DNA of 64,000 nt from Glaciecola blandensis (lineage in GTDB: Bacteria > Pseudomonadota > Gammaproteobacteria > Enterobacterales > Alteromonadaceae), in the NCBI RefSeq assembly GCF_031846165.1, contig NZ_JAVRIE010000004.1, positions 1 to 64,000 of the forward strand, written 5' to 3'. The notes under the pieces were generated by a model. That model did not search any database, was not told where the DNA came from, and saw nothing but the letters and a program-made list of their open reading frames with translations. Position 1 is the stretch's first letter, and the number at the start of each line of letters is the position of its first letter. Below, piece by piece: positions 45,717-55,275 of this stretch. Position numbers and translations under genes: made by a program.

Positions 45717-47243
45717 TCAATGAAAGCGGTTTAACTCTGCTCTCAAGTTCCGCACCTCAGCTTGCAGTGATTCAGCGCTGTCTTCCGAAACATCAGCACT
45801 GTGAGAGAGCGCTTGAGATGTCGTCGCCAATTCGTTCGTTGAGCGGGCTATTTCTTGTGAGGCCGCTGATTGCTCTTTTAATGCAATTGATACGGAACTC
45901 ATATTTTCTGACACTTCAGAGATACCTTCTACCACTGTGTCAATAATATGTTTTGCTGAGTTTGACGAATCCGAAACCTGGGTCGCTCTGTCAACACAAC
46001 CTTTCATTCTCTCAACGGAGATGTTTGATTCTTCAATCAAGGAGTGTGTAATTTCACTGATTTGCTGTGTGTTGTCTTTAGTTCTCATTGCGAGTTGGCG
46101 AACTTCATCTGCAACAACTGCGAACCCGCGTCCATGCTCACCCGCTCTGGCTGACTCGATAGCTGCATTCAGCGCTAATAAGTTAGTTTGGTCAGATATT
46201 GCAGTAATAGAAGCCATTACATGCTCAATTTGGTGGCACTTCTCTGACAGACTCTGTATCGCTTCTGACGTGAGGTTAAGATCTTGCCTTAGTTGGTCAA
46301 CCTCACTATTTGAAGCAGACACGACTTCATTTGCTTTTTGGCTCGATAGTTTCGACTCCTGAGATAAGCGATTGACGTCCAGTGCCCTTTCAGCTACCGA
46401 GTGGTTGTTCGCTGTCATTTCTTCTGTGGCTGCGGCTATCGTCGTAACCTGGCCCGTGGTATCGATACTGGCTGATTTCACCCCACTAGATAGACTCTTC
46501 ACGGTATCTGACACGGCAGAGATGTTATTGCTAACATTCGTCGCTTTAGAAATGAAACCGGAGAAAGAACTAATAAGTGAACTAAACTGTTTTAACTCCG
46601 TCGATGTGTTAGGCACCGATACTTTCAGATTGAATGTGTCAGGTGTTTTCATTATTTCATGAATGATGTTGGTCAAGGTTAAAGATGATAGTGCTTCTTC
46701 TTCGGATTTTTTCGTAATAAAACACAAGACTGCTCCTTCCGCGATAGCAAAGAGAGCATGGATCACCAAAATGTAGAAGGTGAGAAAAACAGGCTCAAAA
46801 ATGAAAACACCACTGCCAGACGATTGAAGCACATAAAAGCCGACATGATGAACGGCGACAACAGCAACACTAGAGACAACAACTTTCCAATCGCGGTAAA
46901 CACTGGTTACGGCCATTACTGCGAATATCTCAAAGTGCATGTAGGTCGCGCCCATCATTTGCTGAATATGCAAAGCGGCATACAATTGAGTGGAGATGGC
47001 TGCTACGTGACGAGTCAGCACTAGGTGCTTTGCAGTAATAAAGAGTGTGAGTGGGAATGATAAAATCAACCCACCAACAAGGATGCTCAACAGCAAACTA
47101 TCGGTAAAAAAACCAATAAATATGCTTAATATAAATTGAAAAACGAGAACGCCACGATAAACGACGTTACCTTTGTCATGCCATGGATACATATTTATTG
47201 AACTCCAAAATCCACCAATACTTGAAAGGTTATCGGCAAACAC
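45717..47243 (-). CDS. Methyl-accepting chemotaxis protein with multi-pass membrane sensor
   Basis: The 508-residue receptor has a membrane-embedded N-terminal domain of about six helices instead of a periplasmic sensor. Two stretches there carry conserved-looking His and acidic residues: MMGATYMHFEIFAVMAVTSV and YRDWKVVVSSVAVVAVHH. The cytoplasmic signalling hairpin tip is QTNLLALNAAIESARAGEHG, followed by RGFAVVADEVRQLA. It should couple a membrane-borne signal to CheA/CheW. The start is a GTG at 47243 with no clear ribosome site; an ATG at 47192 (MYPWHD) with GGAG upstream is a possible alternative. Confidence 0.92.
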   Translation of the reverse strand: MFADNLSSIGGFWSSINMYPWHDKGNVVYRGVLVFQFILSIFIGFFTDSLLLSILVGGLILSFPLTLFITAKHLVLTRHVAAISTQLYAALHIQQMMGATYMHFEIFAVMAVTSVYRDWKVVVSSVAVVAVHHVGFYVLQSSGSGVFIFEPVFLTFYILVIHALFAIAEGAVLCFITKKSEEEALSSLTLTNIIHEIMKTPDTFNLKVSVPNTSTELKQFSSLISSFSGFISKATNVSNNISAVSDTVKSLSSGVKSASIDTTGQVTTIAAATEEMTANNHSVAERALDVNRLSQESKLSSQKANEVVSASNSEVDQLRQDLNLTSEAIQSLSEKCHQIEHVMASITAISDQTNLLALNAAIESARAGEHGRGFAVVADEVRQLAMRTKDNTQQISEITHSLIEESNISVERMKGCVDRATQVSDSSNSAKHIIDTVVEGISEVSENMSSVSIALKEQSAASQEIARSTNELATTSQALSHSADVSEDSAESLQAEVRNLRAELNRFH

Positions 47244-47441
47244 GCCAATTCGACAAATTTTTTTTTACTAAATACTGATTACTGTATGATTTTAGATACT
47301 TAGACCACTCTTAAGTTGGCTATTGACCTTAAGTTTCAATGAGAAAACTGAGAAAACACCAGCGTACTGACTATTACGACTTTTTTAAGAACGTGATCTA
47401 GCCCCCCAAACTTAAGGTAGAAATTGTAATTAAAACCCAAG

Positions 47442-48044
47442 GTGGCAGTGCAACATTTGGACACGATTCTTACTATTATTAAAGATTATGGTTGGCTAAG
47501 TTATCTTATCCTTTTCGCGTATTGTGCTTTAAAAAGTGGTTCCTTGCCTTTGTTTGCTGGTATTGCAGCACAACTAGGAGCGCTAAATATTTTTGTTGTC
47601 GCGACATTAGTTTTTCTAGGTGGCTACTTAGGGGACGAGCTTCGTTTTTACATAGGCCGCAAGTATGGTGTTCAAAACCTTTCCTCAAGACCTTGGTATC
47701 AACGTTCGGTAAGCGCAGCGAAGCGCCTGTTAGCGCACTACGGTAAAGCTTACATTTTCTTGTATCGATACCCCAAAGGCATGCGTACTATCGGTGCTCT
47801 GCCAGTGGCGTTGACTAATATGACGTGGACAACGTTCACTTTATTGAATTTTACATCTGCACTGCTTTGGACCTTCGCAATGGTCGGTGGTGGATATATG
47901 TTTGGTTCAGCGATTGAGAGACTGGTTGGTGAACACTGGGGGGTATTCAGTGTTTGTTTGCTCTTGGTGTTTATTTTTGTTTCTTATATCGCATTGAAAC
48001 AAGTCAACAAAAAAGTGGCTAAAGCGACTGACGAGCTTATTTGA
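47442..48044 (+). CDS. DedA-family membrane protein
   Basis: This 200-residue DedA/VTT protein has the family segments LKSGSLPLFAGIAAQLGALN, FLGGYLGDELRFYIGRKYG, the Arg motif FLYRYPKGMRTIGALPVALTNM, and a C-terminal helix. DedA proteins act in lipid-carrier flipping and membrane homeostasis. The start is a GTG; GTG at 47448 (MQHLDTIL) has AAGG at a better distance than GTG at 47442, so the first two residues are uncertain. It is a single-gene unit. Confidence 0.85.
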   Translation: MAVQHLDTILTIIKDYGWLSYLILFAYCALKSGSLPLFAGIAAQLGALNIFVVATLVFLGGYLGDELRFYIGRKYGVQNLSSRPWYQRSVSAAKRLLAHYGKAYIFLYRYPKGMRTIGALPVALTNMTWTTFTLLNFTSALLWTFAMVGGGYMFGSAIERLVGEHWGVFSVCLLLVFIFVSYIALKQVNKKVAKATDELI

Positions 48045-48270
48045 TCAACATAAAGATAAGAGAGACTATTCTTTTCTGACTATTGAGGGTTAAATGCTCT
48101 TAAGCCATAAAAATAGAAGTCTCTAAAGTCATCGTACCAGATGGTCTGTTTGTGCTATGCTTTCCTCCATATGAATGAACCTTCTCCTTTGCGCTTGTCG
48201 CATCGGTCGGGTTCGTGTTTATTTATAACCTCTTGCGTGCAGTGAGGTACACACATTAAAAGGTGTCAAT

Positions 48271-48765
48271 ATGTCAGTCACTAACCCGCTAAGAACATTT
48301 GCCGACAATGCAATGAAAAAGCCAATTTGGTTACGTTTTAAATTACTTACCTGGTTGTTCAGATACAAAGTGAAGTTAGTCGGTACATGCAAAATCGATA
48401 TTAAAGATACCGACCTACAAACAGTGACCTTTTTTGTTAAAAATAGAAAGAAGGTGCAAAATCATATTGGCAGTGTTCACGCGGCAACCATGGCACTGCT
48501 GGCTGAGTCAGCAACAGGCTTTGTGGTTGGTGTGAATTTACCAGGTGACAAATTGCCCTTGATCAAAAGCATGAACTTAAAATATATCAAACGTGCTTAT
48601 GGTGATATGCAAGCAGTCGCTACGCTAAGTGACGAACAGGTTGATATGTTGCAAACTCAAGCAAAAGGTGACTTTTTAGTTGATGTTAAAGTGACCGATG
48701 AAAGTGGTGATGAACCTGTGTTAGCTGAAATGCACTGGGCATGGATAGAAAAACCAAAAAAGTAG
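48271..48765 (+). CDS. DUF4442 hotdog-fold protein (thioesterase-like)
   Basis: The 164-residue soluble protein carries the hotdog-fold core VQNHIGSVHAATMALLAESATGFVVG, followed by strands ending VLAEMHWAWIEKP. The HIGSVHAA stretch corresponds to the active-site helix of PaaI/DUF4442 thioesterases (helix after N/H-G-x-x-H). It probably hydrolyses an acyl thioester, substrate unknown. AAAGGTG precedes the ATG. It stands alone. Confidence 0.82.
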   Translation: MSVTNPLRTFADNAMKKPIWLRFKLLTWLFRYKVKLVGTCKIDIKDTDLQTVTFFVKNRKKVQNHIGSVHAATMALLAESATGFVVGVNLPGDKLPLIKSMNLKYIKRAYGDMQAVATLSDEQVDMLQTQAKGDFLVDVKVTDESGDEPVLAEMHWAWIEKPKK

Positions 48766-48970
48766 TTAAAAATGATGATGTTTTTGGCAGATCTTAGATG
48801 CGTTCTGGGCCAGTTAGAATATGGCTCTGCACTGTCATAAAACTGTTATGAAAATATGTTTTTCTACCGATAACTAAATTAGGTGTTGACAAGCCCTGAA
48901 CGAAAGATTACTAATGCGTTTTGTGGCGAGTTTCAATGTTTTTTGTTTTGTTTTCGGGGAGAAATTACCT

Positions 48971-49351
48971 GTGTCGAAATTGAATAGAGAATCACTTTTA
49001 AAAAGAATGTTTAGCGACCCTAAGCATTACCCTTATGGCTTTTCTCGCAGTGGTGATTTTTCAATCGCTGAGAGTAAGGCCTTGTCGCAATACGGTTGCC
49101 TAATTGCTGCATTGGTTGATGGACACCTTAGCCCTTCGAATGACGAAGAATCGGGCTTTATTGCATCAGCAATCGGCAATAAACCACCAGAATCGATAGC
49201 AGAGCGTGCTTGGATGAAGTATCAAAGCCGAATTAACCGACCGAAATATGCCAGCATTCATGGTACGAAGAAGTCGAATAGCGAGAGCCGCTCAGATGAC
49301 GACTTAGTAAATGATATAGATGATGATGTAGATATCGATTTGGATGATTAA
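48971..49351 (+). CDS. maoP: MaoP (DUF413) macrodomain Ori organisation protein
   Basis: I choose the GTG at 48971 (MSKLNRESLLK, 126 residues) with GGGGAG upstream, since the ATG at 48914 adds a hydrophobic stretch not typical of the family. The core KHYPYGFSRSGDFSIAESKAL and AERAWMKYQSRINRPKYASIHG match E. coli MaoP. In E. coli this protein, with the nearby site maoS, excludes MatP and shapes the Ori macrodomain, and its gene lies near the origin. The C-terminus is a strongly acidic tail (DDDVDIDLDD). If the role is conserved, this segment is origin-proximal. Confidence 0.88.
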   Translation: MSKLNRESLLKRMFSDPKHYPYGFSRSGDFSIAESKALSQYGCLIAALVDGHLSPSNDEESGFIASAIGNKPPESIAERAWMKYQSRINRPKYASIHGTKKSNSESRSDDDLVNDIDDDVDIDLDD

Positions 49352-49537
49352 TTAGGCACCCTATCCTATTTACATTAATTTAACATCTGATTGTTAGTAT
49401 TTTCATCCTAATATTGCGTAATATTGGGATATATATTTCACTTTTTCCTTATTTGGGTTTTAACTTGTTGCATGCTGGGATATATTCCGGCGTGTAGGCT
49501 TTATTTTTTGTACAAAAACACGTAAGGAGATTATCCT

Positions 49538-51253
49538 GTGAAGATGATGTCGGGCGCTGCCATGGTAGTAGAGGCCCTTAAAGATGTAGGTGTAACGCAT
49601 CTGTTCGGTTATCCGGGCGGAGCGGTACTAGATATTTATGATGCTCTGTTCGCGCAAGAAGATGTTAAGCATGTTCTCGTACGTCACGAACAAGCGGCAG
49701 CACATATGGCTGACGGCTATGCTAGAGCAACTGGCAAAACCGGCGCAGTGCTAGTCACTTCAGGTCCTGGAGCAACAAATACTATCACTGGCATCGCGAC
49801 AGCATTCATGGATTCTATCCCTATGGTGGTGCTATCTGGGCAAGTACCTTCTATGCATATTGGTGAAGATGCCTTCCAAGAATGCGACATGGTGGGTGTT
49901 TCAAGACCAGTAGTAAAACACAGTTTTCTTGTGAAAAAAGCCGAAGATATTCCGATGGCTATCGCAAAAGCCTTCTATATTGCAAACACTGGCCGTCCAG
50001 GTCCTGTGGTTGTCGACTTACCTAAAGATATTGTCAACGTTCAAAATGAGCACCAATACGTTTTCCCAAAAGACGTAACAATGCGCTCCTATAATCCAAC
50101 GTTGAAGGGCCACAGTAAGCAAATTAAGAAAGCAGTGAAGCTGATGCAAAACGCACAGCGTCCGGTGTTGTATGTAGGTGGCGGTGCAATTGCAGCTGAA
50201 GCTGCACCTTTTGTCACTCAACTGGCTGAACTACTACATGCTCCGGTATGCAGCACACTTATGGGCTTAGGCGCGTTCTCGTCAGTTCACGAGCAATTTA
50301 TTGGTATGTTGGGCATGCACGGTACGCTTGAAGCAAATAAGACCATGCATAATGCCGATTGTATTGTCGCCCTAGGTGCACGTTTCGATGACCGTGTGAC
50401 TAACAATGTCGACAAATTCTGTCCTCACGCGGATATTATTCATGTTGATATTGATCCGGCATCTATTTCTAAAATTGTGAATGCGCATGTTCCTGTTGTT
50501 GGTTCAGTAGATAAAGTGGTCTTGCAGATGCTTGATCAGCTCGCTGATGTTGATTTTAGCGGACAAGCTGAAAAGCTAGCAGATTGGTGGGAACAGATTA
50601 ATGATTGGCGTGCGAAGAAATGCTTGTCTTATGACGAGCCATCGCAGGTGATCAAACCACAACGCGTTATTGAGTCCTTATATAAGCACACGAATGGTGA
50701 TGCTTACGTGAGTTCAGATGTGGGGCAGCACCAAATGTTTGCAGCCTTATATTACCCATTTGCTAAACCGCGTCGCTGGATTAACTCTGGTGGTTTGGGA
50801 ACGATGGGCTTTGGCTTACCCGCTGCTATGGGGGTTCAGTTTGCCTTTCCTGATGCGGTATCTGTGGTTGTTACAGGTGATGGCAGTATCCAAATGAACA
50901 TCCAAGAGTTATCTACCTGCCTGCAATATGGTTTACCAGTGAAAATTATTTCTTTGAATAATCGGGCATTGGGTATGGTAAGACAGTGGCAAGATATGAT
51001 CTATAAAGGTCGACACTCACACTCTTATATGGATTCTATGCCGGACTTCGTTGCCTTAGCTCAAGCTTATGGGCATACGGGAATAAAAGTCGACTCGCTC
51101 GACGACCTAGATGATGCCATGGCAAAATGCTTTGCTACTGATGGTTTGGTATTTATGGATATTGCGGTAGATCAGAACGAACACGTTTACCCCATGCAAA
51201 TAAAGTACGGTGCAATGGATGACATGCGCTTAAGTAAAACGGAGCGCACATAA
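49538..51253 (+). CDS. ilvI: Acetolactate synthase, large catalytic subunit
   Basis: The enzyme forms acetolactate and acetohydroxybutyrate in valine, leucine and isoleucine synthesis. The 571 residues show the catalytic Glu region LVRHEQAAAHMADGYARATG, the FAD-region FMDSIPMVVLSGQVP and the thiamine diphosphate motif VTGDGSIQMNIQELS...NN. The start is a GTG at 49538 with TAAGGAGA seven bases upstream. The stop shares a base with the ilvH ATG (TAATG). I see no peptide leader with a run of branched-chain codons in the 186 bases upstream. Confidence 0.95.
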   Translation: MKMMSGAAMVVEALKDVGVTHLFGYPGGAVLDIYDALFAQEDVKHVLVRHEQAAAHMADGYARATGKTGAVLVTSGPGATNTITGIATAFMDSIPMVVLSGQVPSMHIGEDAFQECDMVGVSRPVVKHSFLVKKAEDIPMAIAKAFYIANTGRPGPVVVDLPKDIVNVQNEHQYVFPKDVTMRSYNPTLKGHSKQIKKAVKLMQNAQRPVLYVGGGAIAAEAAPFVTQLAELLHAPVCSTLMGLGAFSSVHEQFIGMLGMHGTLEANKTMHNADCIVALGARFDDRVTNNVDKFCPHADIIHVDIDPASISKIVNAHVPVVGSVDKVVLQMLDQLADVDFSGQAEKLADWWEQINDWRAKKCLSYDEPSQVIKPQRVIESLYKHTNGDAYVSSDVGQHQMFAALYYPFAKPRRWINSGGLGTMGFGLPAAMGVQFAFPDAVSVVVTGDGSIQMNIQELSTCLQYGLPVKIISLNNRALGMVRQWQDMIYKGRHSHSYMDSMPDFVALAQAYGHTGIKVDSLDDLDDAMAKCFATDGLVFMDIAVDQNEHVYPMQIKYGAMDDMRLSKTERT

Positions 51254-51750
51254 TGAGAAGAATTATTTCAGTATTAATGGAAAACGCCCCTGGCGCATTG
51301 TCACGTATTGTCGGAGTGTTCTCGCAGCGTGGCTTTAACGTTGACTCGCTATGTGTTGCACCCACCGATGATGAGAGTTTGTCACGCCTAACAATCATTA
51401 CTCAGGGAAGCGACAAGGTAATTGAGCAAATCACAAAGCAAGTCAACAAACTGATTGATGTACTAAAAGTTGCTGAACTCACCGAAGGCCCGCATATTGA
51501 ACGTGAGCTGATGTTAATAAAAGTAGCTACTCGGACAGAGCTTTCGCGAGCCGAAGTAAAACGGAATGTTGATATCTTCCGAGCGAGAATTTTAGATGTT
51601 AACGCAACTAATTATACTATCGAAATAACGGGTACAAGCGAAAAACTCTCTGCTTTTGAGGATGTCATGTCACAATGTGCCGATATTACAGAGACCGCAA
51701 GAACCGGTGTTTGTGGCCTTGCTCGTGGCGAGAGAGCGCTACGACCCTAG
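51253..51750 (+). CDS. ilvH: Acetolactate synthase, small regulatory subunit
   Basis: This 165-residue ACT-domain protein (MRRIISVLMENAPGALSRIVGVFSQRGFNV) binds the large subunit and mediates valine inhibition. The second half (ELMLIKVATRTELSRAEVKRNVDIFRARI) is the usual C-terminal domain. It is translationally coupled to ilvI. Confidence 0.95.
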   Translation: MRRIISVLMENAPGALSRIVGVFSQRGFNVDSLCVAPTDDESLSRLTIITQGSDKVIEQITKQVNKLIDVLKVAELTEGPHIERELMLIKVATRTELSRAEVKRNVDIFRARILDVNATNYTIEITGTSEKLSAFEDVMSQCADITETARTGVCGLARGERALRP

Positions 51751-51824
51751 CTTTTAGGTATATCAACATATAACACCATTGCTCCGACGAGTTGAATTAA
51801 TTACTAATATCGACGAATAAAAAT

Positions 51825-52037
51825 TTGCAATGGTGTTTTTTGTGCTACACTAATCTTGTTTCTGAAAGAAAGTTATTTAGTTTGTTACTGTAAGTGCTAT
51901 AAACCTCTCTGTTCACGCCCGTGACCGTTTGTTAGACGTTTTCCATTTGTAAGTAAAAAATCTCAGTAAGTCATCTTCCCAGAAATGCGAAATGCGCAGC
52001 GATTTGCGCAATTAATTTATATATATTTGAGGTTTAC
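51825..52037 (+). promoter_or_regulatory. Cold-shock gene promoter and long 5' leader
   Basis: TTGCAA (51825-51830) and TACACT (51846-51851), the latter extended by TGC, form a promoter with a short 15-base spacer. Transcription would begin near 51858 and leave a leader of about 180 bases before the csp ATG, of the length seen in cspA-type mRNAs, where leader folding controls cold induction. Confidence 0.5.
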
Positions 52038-52247
52038 ATGTCTAAAGTTACAGGCACAGTTAAGTGGTTTAACGCTGATAAAGGTTATGGTTTTCTAACA
52101 CAAGATAATGGCGGAAAGGACGTATTCGTTCATTTCAGAGCTATTGTTGCTGAAGGTTATAAGACTCTTCCAGAAGGCCAAAAAGTGTCTTTCGAAGTTG
52201 AAGAAGGTCAAAAAGGTTTGCAAGCTGCAAACGTTGAAACGATCTAA
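52038..52247 (+). CDS. Cold-shock protein, CspA family
   Basis: The 69-residue OB-fold protein binds single-stranded RNA and DNA. RNP1 is KGYGFLTQ (residues 15-22) and RNP2 VFVHF (29-33); TGTVKWFNADKGYGF and the end EEGQKGLQAANVETI are typical of the family. Which Csp paralogue it is cannot be told. The long leader and following terminator make it a single-gene unit. Confidence 0.96.
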   Translation: MSKVTGTVKWFNADKGYGFLTQDNGGKDVFVHFRAIVAEGYKTLPEGQKVSFEVEEGQKGLQAANVETI

Positions 52248-52257
52248 GTTTCTTATG

Positions 52258-52290
52258 AGGTGATGCATCATGCATCGCCTCGTTATTTCT
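52258..52290 (+). terminator. Terminator of the cold-shock gene
   Basis: GAGGTGATGCA (52258-52268) pairs with TGCATCGCCTC (52272-52282), with one G-U pair and a very short loop, followed by GTTATTTC. Confidence 0.6.
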
Positions 52291-52351
52291 GCTTCATCCC
52301 ATCCTCTATAAATACATCCGCTTCAAATCCTTATATCAAGAATCCTATTTT

Positions 52352-53512
52352 TTACAGGCTTTCTTTAATCAAACTAATGAATGCACCGATCTTACTTGGC
52401 TCTAGCCACCTGGTCACTACAACTAAATCGTTCTTTTGATCAACCACAATAAAGTTACCGCCGAAACCCGCAGCATAAAACAAACTTTCGTCATCTACTT
52501 CTTGCCATTTACGTGGGCCTTTATTCAACCACCACATATAGCCATAGCTTTCATTTGCTGAAGATGATGTTAAAGCCTCTTCTATCCATTTTTTTGAAAT
52601 GACCGTTTGATCATTCCACCTGCCATCACGCTCAAATAACAAGCCAAACCGAGCCTGATCATAGGTATTGATAAATACGCCTGCACCACTATGGCCACCG
52701 CCGGTGACGGATTTCATTTGCATGCCATCTACAGTGACCCAAGCATGGTCGTAACCAAACCATCGCCAAGTAGTAGAAGCATCGATCGGGTCCATCACAT
52801 GCGCTTTCAATACTTGTGGAAGTGTCTGACGCCAAACTTGCAGCAATGAATAAGCCAGTAAGTTAACTCTCACATCATTATATTCCATCACCGAACCGGG
52901 TGTGTTCAGTTTACGATTTTTCCAATCATCGATATCGCCATCTCGTGGTGGCCTATCAGCCCAGTCTTTAATGCCAAACAATTCGCCTGACCAGTCTGAT
53001 GATTGATCCAATAGATCCTGCCATTTTATTTGGCTATTATGTCGGCCCGCAAACTCACCGCTCCATACATAGTCTCCAACTAAGTCACTGGTTTTTTTAA
53101 TAAGGCCTTTGTCGACGGCTAATCCGGCGATAGTAGAAAGGTAACTTTTGGTGACACTAAAGGTCATGTCAACGCGCTCTGGTTGACCCCATTGAGCAAT
53201 AATATATCCGTCTTTTATTATTAGGCCACTTGGACCACCGCGCTTTTTGGTTGGCCCCAAAATTTCGTGAAATGGTTCTCTCTCAAACCCTTTTAAAATA
53301 GCAATACGTAAATCACGTGAACCTGAATATTCATTATCAAGGGCAAATTGAACTGCCTTTTCGAGCTTAGTGGAAGATATGCCGAAATCACTTGCGTTTT
53401 TTTGCTCCCATTGTCCTCGTTCAGGAAAATACGCCGCTTCGTCTGAGCTTTTTGTATACAGGCTTGTTGAGGCCAGTAGAGCGCTTAGCAAAAGTGTTTT
53501 TGAAAGGTGCAT
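52352..53512 (-). CDS. Exported serine hydrolase of the class C beta-lactamase family
   Basis: I choose the ATG at 53510-53512 (MHLSKTLLLSALLAS, 386 residues) because it places a signal peptide first and has a purine-rich site upstream; the longer form starting at 53566 does not. The nucleophile motif is Ser119-Val-Thr-Lys122 (FSVTKSYL), the second motif YNDVRVN and the third HSG in GGGHSGAGVF. This architecture is shared by DD-peptidases, esterases and class C beta-lactamases; the divergent second motif and absence of an ampR argue against a dedicated resistance enzyme. Substrate unknown. Confidence 0.85.
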   Translation of the reverse strand: MHLSKTLLLSALLASTSLYTKSSDEAAYFPERGQWEQKNASDFGISSTKLEKAVQFALDNEYSGSRDLRIAILKGFEREPFHEILGPTKKRGGPSGLIIKDGYIIAQWGQPERVDMTFSVTKSYLSTIAGLAVDKGLIKKTSDLVGDYVWSGEFAGRHNSQIKWQDLLDQSSDWSGELFGIKDWADRPPRDGDIDDWKNRKLNTPGSVMEYNDVRVNLLAYSLLQVWRQTLPQVLKAHVMDPIDASTTWRWFGYDHAWVTVDGMQMKSVTGGGHSGAGVFINTYDQARFGLLFERDGRWNDQTVISKKWIEEALTSSSANESYGYMWWLNKGPRKWQEVDDESLFYAAGFGGNFIVVDQKNDLVVVTRWLEPSKIGAFISLIKESL

Positions 53513-53601
53513 ATATGCTTCTCTTGGTGGTAGAAAGTTATATTCAGGAAAGTAAACATAACTCAAGGCATTCAGAAGCTCAACATTCGTGCTGTTTTAT
53601 G

Positions 53602-54564
53602 TCATTCAGTTTTTAGTAGTAACATACGAACCACATCAGCATATCCATCAGCTATTTTCACCTCTTTATATACACCCTGTTGTTGAAGGTAAGCATGAAA
53701 AGCCGGCAACTGATAACAAGGGACGTTTGGTCTTAAGTGATGCTCTAAATGATAATTTACATAGTTCGGTGCAACAGTTAAGCGTTCCCACCAGGCTGCT
53801 TTCGTTGTCCTAGCGTGTTGCAATGGGTTGCGGTCCAATAAGTTTGGTACACCGGCATGCTCTGCCGCATTTCTAATTCTTAAAAACAATTGGTAGACGG
53901 TAAAGTAGGCAATAATCCATAGAAAAAAGAGATGAGACAAGCCTAATGCCCACAATACTGTGAACAACAGGAGATTGCTCAGAATCGGCAATAGTAGCCC
54001 CTTAGTTAGGTTTTTTGCCATCAATAACATGCTCACTCGCTTTGTTGCTTCTTTTTGTTTGAAGACCATATCGTAGTTCAATATGCCGGCATTCATTAAC
54101 ATTAAAGCGTAAAGCGTCTTAGTGGCAGTGATACCGCTTAGATCTCGCAATACTTTTCTAACAAGACTCGTGCGAGTCACAGGGTAAGATTTGTAATTGG
54201 GATAATCGGGGTCGTTTGTCGTACCGGCATCTTTATGATGTTTTAAATGATAAGTGCGATATGCATCTAAATCGGCTAAAACAGGCGCTCCACAGAAAAA
54301 ACGTCCGACCCATAAATTAAGCTGCTTGTTTTCAAATAGCATGTAGTGCGCTGCATCATGCATGAGTATGGCAATACCCAGTTGACGATTCGCTAATAAA
54401 AGCACACTTATTATATAGCTAGGCCAATAGGGGAGTAATACTGGCAGTGAGAATGCAAAAGCTATCATCAACCAATTACCAAGAACTAACAAAGCGCCTT
54501 GAATATTTGATTTTTTAGTGAATGGCAGTACCTCTTTAGGCTTGAGCTTAAGTACTGTGTCCAT
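53602..54564 (-). CDS. Membrane fatty acid desaturase
   Basis: The 320-residue protein has four to six hydrophobic helices and the three His boxes of the non-haem diiron desaturase family: HDAAH (residues 69-73), HLKHH (106-110) and HLEHH before LRPNVPCYQLP. It should introduce a double bond into membrane acyl chains or a related lipid. It lies 47 bases after the PqiA-like gene on the same strand, so the two may be cotranscribed and both act on the envelope. Confidence 0.9.
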   Translation of the reverse strand: MDTVLKLKPKEVLPFTKKSNIQGALLVLGNWLMIAFAFSLPVLLPYWPSYIISVLLLANRQLGIAILMHDAAHYMLFENKQLNLWVGRFFCGAPVLADLDAYRTYHLKHHKDAGTTNDPDYPNYKSYPVTRTSLVRKVLRDLSGITATKTLYALMLMNAGILNYDMVFKQKEATKRVSMLLMAKNLTKGLLLPILSNLLLFTVLWALGLSHLFFLWIIAYFTVYQLFLRIRNAAEHAGVPNLLDRNPLQHARTTKAAWWERLTVAPNYVNYHLEHHLRPNVPCYQLPAFHAYLQQQGVYKEVKIADGYADVVRMLLLKTE

Positions 54565-54611
54565 AAATCATTCCTCTAGTATGCCGGGAAAACAAACCCC
54601 AAGAAGGTACA

Positions 54612-55226
54612 TTACTCCGTTTTTTCAACATCGCAAGTATTCAGCCTTTCGTTTCTTACGAACTTCGTATTTTTCAGTGAACTTAGCAACATTTGGCTAC
54701 CCAGTAATGAAACTAAGCAGTAAGCAGTAAAGAAGTAAAAACCTGTTCCTATGCTAGAGAGTGTTTGTGTGCTGATTTCTAAATCGAGAGACATGCCTAA
54801 GAAACTCAGTTCATGTCGCTCTGTGCTTTCAGCGTGATTTGTTGAAAGCACTGCCAGAAATATAGCGACAACAAAAACATCTGCCATTGACCATTTGCCT
54901 ATGGTTGCGACAAATGAGGCAATCTTCTTTTGTATTTGTGGCTTTTTCGAAAAATAAACAGTGGTGACCAAGCCTGTTTTAAGCAAGGGAATGACGACGG
55001 AAAATACAAAAATAAGTATTGAAACAAGATATCTATTTTCCTCGAATAATTGACTTACCGTGCCGATAATGGACAGTTCTTTGTCGACGAGTTCAGTTGC
55101 CATAGACGCGCCAGAGAGCGCACCCGCTAGTTCCATATTAAGACTGAACATAGGGAGCAAAATACCGGGGAAGAATAGGGTAAGTGCCACTATCGTTAGT
55201 GCGAATCCAAAATGTTTCTGATACAA
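54612..55226 (-). CDS. Single-domain PqiA-family membrane protein
   Basis: I choose the TTG at 55224-55226 (204 residues), seven bases after GGAG; the TTG at 55232 is too near that site. Four helices are present with the PqiA pattern: TIVALTLFFPGILLPMFSLN, FENRYLVSILIFVFSVVIPLLK, then IGKWSMADVFVVAIFLAVL. It has one PqiA repeat, where E. coli PqiA has two, and lacks the Cys-rich zinc segments. No pqiB-type MCE gene is adjacent, so a lipid-transport role is only by family. Confidence 0.85.
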   Translation of the reverse strand: MYQKHFGFALTIVALTLFFPGILLPMFSLNMELAGALSGASMATELVDKELSIIGTVSQLFEENRYLVSILIFVFSVVIPLLKTGLVTTVYFSKKPQIQKKIASFVATIGKWSMADVFVVAIFLAVLSTNHAESTERHELSFLGMSLDLEISTQTLSSIGTGFYFFTAYCLVSLLGSQMLLSSLKNTKFVRNERLNTCDVEKTE

Positions 55227-55275
55227 AACCAAACTCCTTTATGTGGTCGAATAACTCGCTATTGACAATAATGTT

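Noticed and set aside
45937..46662. Two long open frames antisense to the chemoreceptor gene
   Set aside because: They mirror the coding strand of the receptor's signalling domain, lack ribosome sites and have no recognisable motifs.
52352..53512. Acquired AmpC-type beta-lactamase
   Set aside because: The SxxK and HSG motifs are shared with esterases and DD-peptidases; the YxN motif is atypical and there is no ampR or mobile element.
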